A program made the position numbers and the translations under genes. From Brachybacterium endophyticum (GTDB taxonomy: Bacteria; Actinomycetota; Actinomycetes; Actinomycetales; Dermabacteraceae): 64,000 bases of DNA. The notes below the pieces were generated by a model that was not told the DNA's origin, searched no databases, and saw only the letters and a list, made by a program, of their open reading frames with translations. Positions 59,938-64,000 of the stretch are shown piece by piece (within the stretch, counting starts at the first letter, position 1; every line of letters starts with the position of its first letter). The stretch spans positions 124,001 to 188,000 of the forward strand of contig NZ_QFKX01000001.1 of NCBI RefSeq assembly GCF_003130585.1, given 5' to 3'.

Positions 59938-61281
59938 TCACTGCCGGTAGGCCAGTCGCGCCCAGTCGGAGTCCAGTCGCGCGAGCACGGGCTCGGGGTC
60001 GGCCCCGAACACGATGGACTGCACGTAGTTGTCGTAGGGGATCGTCAGGGGGATGAGCTGCGAGACCCCCATGTAGAACGCCCCGTCGTCGTAGTACTTC
60101 TGCATCGGGGCGATCCGCTCGTCGGTCACGGGCGGCGCGTCCTTGGTGGTCCCGAAGGCCAGGAAGTCCTTGTTGTAGGCGTTCTGGAGCGTCGGCTCCA
60201 TGAGGTGGTTCAGCAGCTCGCGGGCGCCGTCGATCTGGTCGGAGGCCTCGGGGATCCACAGCGAGAGATCGATGTTGACCCGGATCTTCAGGTCCTTCGG
60301 GTCATCGGTCATGGGCAGCGGGAACGTGCCCAGCTCGACGTCGGACTCGATCTTGTCGATCTCCGCGATCGCCCAGGGGCCCTGGAAGTACATCGCGGCC
60401 TTCCCGGCGGCGATCGCCGTGTTGCCGTCGCCGTAGCCGCGGCTGGAGGCGTCGTCGTTGTGGAAGTCCAGCAGCGAGACCATGCGCCGCACCGGCTCCA
60501 GCAGCGTCTTCTGGAAGGAGACCTCCGAGTCGGGGCCGACGTCCGCCCCGATGGAGTTCATCGAGTCGAAGAAGCTGCGCACGTCGACCATCCCGCCGAC
60601 GGTGTAGTCGAACAGGCCCTGGGTGATCGTCCACGGCTCGCGGAACGTGCCGTAGATCGGGGTGATGCCGGCGTCCTTGAACGTCTCGCAGACGTTCAGG
60701 AACTCCTCCCAGGTGGTGGGGACCTCGAGGTCGTACTCGGCGAACAGGCCCTTGTTGTAGATGACGGACGCGGCGGTGACCGAGTAGGGGATGACGCTCG
60801 TGCGTCCCTCGTAGGTGGGGTACCAGTCGGCGAGGTCCTGGACGTCGGAGCGGATCGTGGAGGCCACGGGCATGTCCGAGAGGTCCGAGAGGGCCCCGCG
60901 CTCCATGAAGCGGGCCATCTCGAGGTTGTAGTTCTGGCAGGCGATGTCCGGCGGGCTGTGACGCACGAAGCTCGCGGAGAGGTTCGTGGCGATGTCGTGG
61001 ACGTACCGGTAGTCGTTCTGCTCGCCGTTGAAGTCGGTGACGAGCTCGCGGAAGTGGGGGACCGCCTCGGGCTTGGACTGGTAGAGCGTCACCGAGGGGC
61101 GGCTCGCCCCGCAGCCGGCGAGGCCTGCGGCCGCGGCGAGGGCACCGCCCGCGGCGAGTACCGAGCGTCGCGTGATCCGGTCCCGCGCGGAGTGGCGGGG
61201 GTGCGGCGACGGGGCCGCGGTGCTCGCAGGGGCCGCGGCACTCGCGCGGGAGCGCCCGGAGGAGGCAAGCGGTGACACCAT
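59938..61281 (-). CDS. Sugar ABC transporter substrate-binding lipoprotein
   Basis: A 447-residue binding protein. A long n-region of about 35 residues precedes a Tat-like R-I-T-R-R-S-V-L-A-A-G-G core and lipobox L-A-G-C (Cys57). Signatures are H-S-P-P-D-I-A near residue 108 and Y-N-K-G-L-F-A-E-Y near 170. AAGGAG lies 5 nt before the ATG. First gene of operon 3, with a clear TTGACG-N17-CATAAT promoter and a ROK regulator divergently encoded. Confidence 0.9.
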   Translation of the reverse strand: MVSPLASSGRSRASAAAPASTAAPSPHPRHSARDRITRRSVLAAGGALAAAAGLAGCGASRPSVTLYQSKPEAVPHFRELVTDFNGEQNDYRYVHDIATNLSASFVRHSPPDIACQNYNLEMARFMERGALSDLSDMPVASTIRSDVQDLADWYPTYEGRTSVIPYSVTAASVIYNKGLFAEYDLEVPTTWEEFLNVCETFKDAGITPIYGTFREPWTITQGLFDYTVGGMVDVRSFFDSMNSIGADVGPDSEVSFQKTLLEPVRRMVSLLDFHNDDASSRGYGDGNTAIAAGKAAMYFQGPWAIAEIDKIESDVELGTFPLPMTDDPKDLKIRVNIDLSLWIPEASDQIDGARELLNHLMEPTLQNAYNKDFLAFGTTKDAPPVTDERIAPMQKYYDDGAFYMGVSQLIPLTIPYDNYVQSIVFGADPEPVLARLDSDWARLAYRQ

Positions 61282-61377
61282 CGATCTCCTTCGATCGGGG
61301 AGGGCCGGACGCGGTCGGCCGTCTGCAGCAGGGGCCCGTGCGTCGGGTCGTGGAACGCGTCGTCGAGGTCCGCATGA

Positions 61378-61440
61378 TTAGATTCAGGGCCTAGATTTAA
61401 CGTCTGAAGGAATTATGGGCCGCGCCTCCGGTACCGTCAA
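61378..61440 (-). promoter_or_regulatory. Promoter and candidate ROK operator of ABC operon 3
   Basis: TTGACG (61440-61435), 17-nt spacer, CATAAT (61417-61412). Downstream of -10, an AT-rich 23-bp element (61378-61400) carries two TAGATT direct repeats (61379-61384 and 61394-61399) and is bounded by TTA/TAA. It is the likely site for the divergent ROK regulator. The -35 box ends only 4 bp before the ROK start codon. Confidence 0.75.
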
Positions 61441-61443
61441 GAC

Positions 61444-62742
61444 ATGCCCGAGTCCACGGCGCGTTCCCCCCGCCTCCTGCGCCGCATCAATGCCGGCGTG
61501 GTGCTGCGGTTCGCCCTGACCACAGGGGATTTCACCGCCGCAGCGGCGATGGAGGCGAGCGGTCTGACCCGGGCCACCGTGCTGGACGTCTGTGCCGAGC
61601 TGATCGACCTCGGCTGGCTCGAGGAGGTCGAGGACAGCCGCGTCGCGGGACTCAGTCGTCGCGGGCGGCCCGCACGCCGCTACCGCCTGCGCGAGGACGC
61701 CGGGGTGGTGGTGGGCGTCGACGCCGGGGAGCACCGTTTCGACGCCGTCGCCGCGGACCTGCGCGGTGAGGTGCTGGCCTCCGGGCACCGCCACGTGGAC
61801 CCGTCCGCGGTGGATCGGGACGCCCGCGTGGACCTTGTGCGCACGCTGGTCGAGGAGGTCCTCTCCGCGGCGAGCGCAGCCGGCACCTCGGAGGTGTGCG
61901 TCCCGCTGCTCACCGTGGTCGGTGTGCCCGCCCCGGTGGACGCCGAAGGGGCCTCACCCGATGACCAGGGCGCCTTCTGGGGCGTCATGAACGCCGACTT
62001 CCAGGACCACCTGCCGGGCCAGGTGCTGATCGAGAACGACGCCAACCTGGCCGTGCTCGCCGAGCACGCCCACAGTCCGAGCCCCCACATGGCCGCCCTG
62101 CTGACCGGGGAGAGGTTCGGCGCCGGGCTGATCGTCGACGACCGCCTGCTGCACGGGCGCCGCGGCGGCGCCGGCGAGATGCGCTTCCTCGACCTGATCG
62201 CGGCCGACGACCCCGACGCAGGATCCGTGGACGGACTCGGGGCGCTCGCCCGCCGCTGGGCGCTCGGAGAGCTGGAGCGCACGGAAAGGCCCTCCGCCCT
62301 GCGGGAGACGGACCCCTCCCAGCTGGATGCCCAGCACGTGTTCGCCGCCGCCGCGCAGGGCGATGCGCTCGCCGGGGAGATCCTCGAGAGGCTCGGCCGG
62401 CGCCTGGCGCACGTGGCCGTGGTGATGGAGAGCCTGCTGGACCTCGACAAGATCGTGATCGCCGGCGGCGTCGCGCCGGCCATCGGCCCGGTGCTCGGCC
62501 ATGCCCGCGGCGTGCTCGAGGCCGACTTCTTCCCGCCCTTCCCCGAGCTGGTCGCGAGCACGCTGGGACGCAGCGTCATCGTGCGCGGCGCCGTCGAGCA
62601 CGCTCTCGCCCGCATCCGCGAGGAGCCGCTGGACTTGCTCCCCGCCGGGGCCGGGCGCGAGCAGCGGGGACGTGAGGAGGAGCGCGAGGAGGCGGGACCG
62701 AAGGAGACGCGCGGTACGACCCCCGGGCTCACACGCGGCTGA
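61444..62742 (+). CDS. ROK-family transcriptional regulator
   Basis: A 432-residue ROK repressor. The N-terminal winged helix (about 10-75) has T-R-A-T-V-L-D-V-C-A-E-L and S-R-R-G-R-P-A-R-R. The sugar-kinase-like ROK domain has V-V-G-V-D-A-G near 88 and I-E-N-D-A-N-L-A-V-L-A-E near 197, then G-R-R-G-G-A-G-E. The usual zinc motif C-x-C-G-x-x-G-C after this point is absent: the segment reads R-F-L-D-L-I-A-A-D-D-P-D-A-G. The C-terminal 45 residues are Glu/Arg/Gly-rich. No ribosome site is visible, so it may be translated from a near-leaderless mRNA. Divergent from, and presumed regulator of, ABC operon 3. Confidence 0.87.
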   Translation: MPESTARSPRLLRRINAGVVLRFALTTGDFTAAAAMEASGLTRATVLDVCAELIDLGWLEEVEDSRVAGLSRRGRPARRYRLREDAGVVVGVDAGEHRFDAVAADLRGEVLASGHRHVDPSAVDRDARVDLVRTLVEEVLSAASAAGTSEVCVPLLTVVGVPAPVDAEGASPDDQGAFWGVMNADFQDHLPGQVLIENDANLAVLAEHAHSPSPHMAALLTGERFGAGLIVDDRLLHGRRGGAGEMRFLDLIAADDPDAGSVDGLGALARRWALGELERTERPSALRETDPSQLDAQHVFAAAAQGDALAGEILERLGRRLAHVAVVMESLLDLDKIVIAGGVAPAIGPVLGHARGVLEADFFPPFPELVASTLGRSVIVRGAVEHALARIREEPLDLLPAGAGREQRGREEEREEAGPKETRGTTPGLTRG

Positions 62743-63271
62743 GCGCCGCCTCGCTCATCACCGGGATCTCCTCGACGTGCCCGCCCACGCGGTACGCGGT
62801 GGCGGGGTCGTAAGGGGCGTAGCGCAGCGGCATCCCGGCCTCCTCCGGGGTCTGGTCGGCCTTGCGTCCGTTGCACTCGCGGCAGGCGGAGACGAGGTTC
62901 AGCCAGCTGGACTCCCCGCCCCGGGAGGCGGGGACGATGTGGTCCACGGTCGCCAGCAGCGCCGCGCACTGCGGCCTCTTGGAGACGCTGCGCCCGCAGT
63001 ACGCGCAGGACCAGTGGTCGCGTTCGTGCACGGCGCGGAAGGAGAACCCGACGGAGCGGCAGGCGTCCCCCTCCACCCAGGCCCCGCTGAGCTCGCGTGT
63101 CAGCTCGAGGGCGGTGGGGACGATCCTCTCCCCGGCCAGCGTCAGCTCGACGGGATCCGCGACACCGCGGCGGATCATCCCGAAGGCGTGGCGGACGGAG
63201 GTCGTGTGCAGCAGCTCGCCGATACCCGTCGCCGGGTCGTATCCCTTGTTGAAGACCTTCACCACGGACAT
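62729..63271 (-). CDS. HNH endonuclease
   Basis: A 180-residue protein. The HNH core is C-A-Y-C-G-R near residue 93, D-H-I-V-P-A-S-R-G-G near 112, S-W-L-N-L-V, then C-R-E-C-N-G-R-K near 133; the two C-x-x-C pairs bind structural zinc. This compact form (COG1403) is found as a single chromosomal gene in most actinobacteria, not tied to restriction systems. Its role is unknown, with DNA nicking/repair assumed. GGAGGAGG precedes the ATG at 63271. It overlaps the ROK gene tail to tail by 14 nt. Confidence 0.9.
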   Translation of the reverse strand: MSVVKVFNKGYDPATGIGELLHTTSVRHAFGMIRRGVADPVELTLAGERIVPTALELTRELSGAWVEGDACRSVGFSFRAVHERDHWSCAYCGRSVSKRPQCAALLATVDHIVPASRGGESSWLNLVSACRECNGRKADQTPEEAGMPLRYAPYDPATAYRVGGHVEEIPVMSEAALSRV

Positions 63272-63500
63272 CGCTGGCGCCTCCTCCCGCCTGACGGCGG
63301 TGCGCCACGAGAGTGGATTCCCCCGGGGCACACCTGGATCCTTGCGCGTGAAAGCGTCGAAAACAACCGATTTCCCTCGTCTTCGCCCACGTGTCGCCGA
63401 CTCGGCGACGCGCGTTCCACACCGGTCCTCCCCATCGCACGTCGTCCCCAATCCGTCAGGTCCGCTCGACGGTGCAGGTCACGAGGGGAAGAGTCGTGAC

Positions 63501-64000
63501 ATGAGCAACCACGCACATGCACAGACCCTCGCCGAGGACCCCGAACCCGAGGAGTGGCTCGACCCCGACGTCTGGCTCGCGCGCCGAGGGTCGTCCCGGG
63601 ACGCGGGGTGGGATGTGGACGATCGGGATCGCGACCAGGAGTGGTGGGACGGGTGGGACGGGGCCGACGAGGGCGACTGGCTCGACGAGCTCTCGGGGGG
63701 ACACGGCGACGGGGGTGCGGGCCACGCGCCCTGGTACCTCGGCGACGCCCTCGCCGTCGCCGACGGGACCGCGGAGCTCGAGGTGCAGGACTGGGAGGCG
63801 GAGATCCTGGCCATTCCGTTCGTCCGGCGCTGCCGGGCACTGCTGGAGTACGTGGGGGAGGGACGGCGCCTCACCGACCGCGGCACGCTGCCGGTGGCGA
63901 GGATCCGGGAGCTCCGGGGGATCCTCGGCGTCTCGCGCCCGGGCACCACGCTCCGAGAGGTCCCCGAGATCAGGGAGTGCTGGAACGCCCTGATCCAGAT
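63501..64000 (+). CDS. Trp/Asp-rich hypothetical protein (5' part)
   Basis: An open frame from ATG 63501 to the window edge, at least 166 residues. The first 85 residues are extremely rich in Asp, Glu, Gly and Trp (E-E-W-L-D-P-D-V-W, E-W-W-D-G-W-D-G). A folded part follows with R-R-C-R-A-L-L-E-Y-V-G-E-G-R-R-L-T-D-R-G in pieces, a motif seen in actinobacterial proteins related to the plasmid pRiA4b ORF-3 group. GGGGAAGAG lies upstream of the ATG. The C-terminus is outside the window. Function unknown. Confidence 0.6.
   Translation, partial: MSNHAHAQTLAEDPEPEEWLDPDVWLARRGSSRDAGWDVDDRDRDQEWWDGWDGADEGDWLDELSGGHGDGGAGHAPWYLGDALAVADGTAELEVQDWEAEILAIPFVRRCRALLEYVGEGRRLTDRGTLPVARIRELRGILGVSRPGTTLREVPEIRECWNALIQ

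Overview
The window is GC-rich (roughly 70%), densely coded DNA with many GTG/ATG starts preceded by AAGGAG/GGAGG. It also has -35 boxes of TTGACA type, Tat-like and lipobox signal peptides, ECF42-type sigma factor/YCII pairing and DUF6318/PKD secreted pairs. This points to a high-GC actinobacterium of the order Micrococcales, most like Brachybacterium or another Dermabacteraceae member. The genus is an inference from gene style; no rRNA or other marker is in view. I saw no tRNA, rRNA, CRISPR array, insertion sequence or prophage.

Layout. 1-6600: a tetrose-phosphate type catabolic regulon, with a partial SDR dehydrogenase, an EryC-like TIM-barrel isomerase, an RpiB homologue lacking the ring-opening histidine, a triosephosphate-isomerase paralogue of EryH/LerI type, an SMP-30 lactonase and an MFS carrier. 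A shared operator TCCTATAGGA occurs at the divergent isomerase/rpiB region (twice) and inside the MFS promoter. 6670-13420: a DUF4232 lipoprotein, a sulfatase, Dps, a DUF418 membrane protein, an antisense-overlapping zinc-ribbon protein, and a YCII-ECF42 sigma pair with a candidate auto-promoter. 13486-21030: recQ, then a decaying catabolic island (a dicarbonyl/L-xylulose reductase pseudogene with three frameshifts and an internal deletion, an intact MFS carrier, an amidohydrolase_2 remnant) followed by an SSS symporter-amidohydrolase operon. 21266-26460: small stress proteins, photolyase, and lldR/lldP with a textbook operator. 26470-29060: a lipoprotein and an HTH-MurA fusion with a palindrome at its own promoter.

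29161-61400 is largely a carbohydrate-foraging zone: an Ula-type PTS (IIC and fused IIA-IIB), a large Tat-exported GH20 beta-N-acetylhexosaminidase, and a GlcNAc-type PTS EIICBA divergent from it. These are followed by a sulfite-exporter-type permease, an aldo/keto reductase, a low-GC DUF6318/PKD secreted pair, a GH125 alpha-mannosidase, and three sugar ABC importers. None of the importers has its own ATPase. They travel with (i) a Gfo/Idh/MocA dehydrogenase, a TIM-barrel isomerase and a LacI regulator, (ii) a second LacI and a GH130 mannoside phosphorylase, and (iii) a GH13 alpha-glucosidase and a ROK regulator. The combination GH20 + GlcNAc PTS + GH125 + GH130 suggests breakdown of mannose/GlcNAc glycans such as N-glycans or yeast mannan, plus alpha-glucosides. 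The window ends with an HNH endonuclease and a truncated Trp/Asp-rich hypothetical protein.

Noteworthy non-coding structure includes a 54-bp dyad with a coaxial inner palindrome where strand GC skew flips (2387-2440), a 25-bp-stem hairpin after the GH13 gene, and heptamer tandem repeats of three different sequences lying 18-33 bp beyond stop codons.
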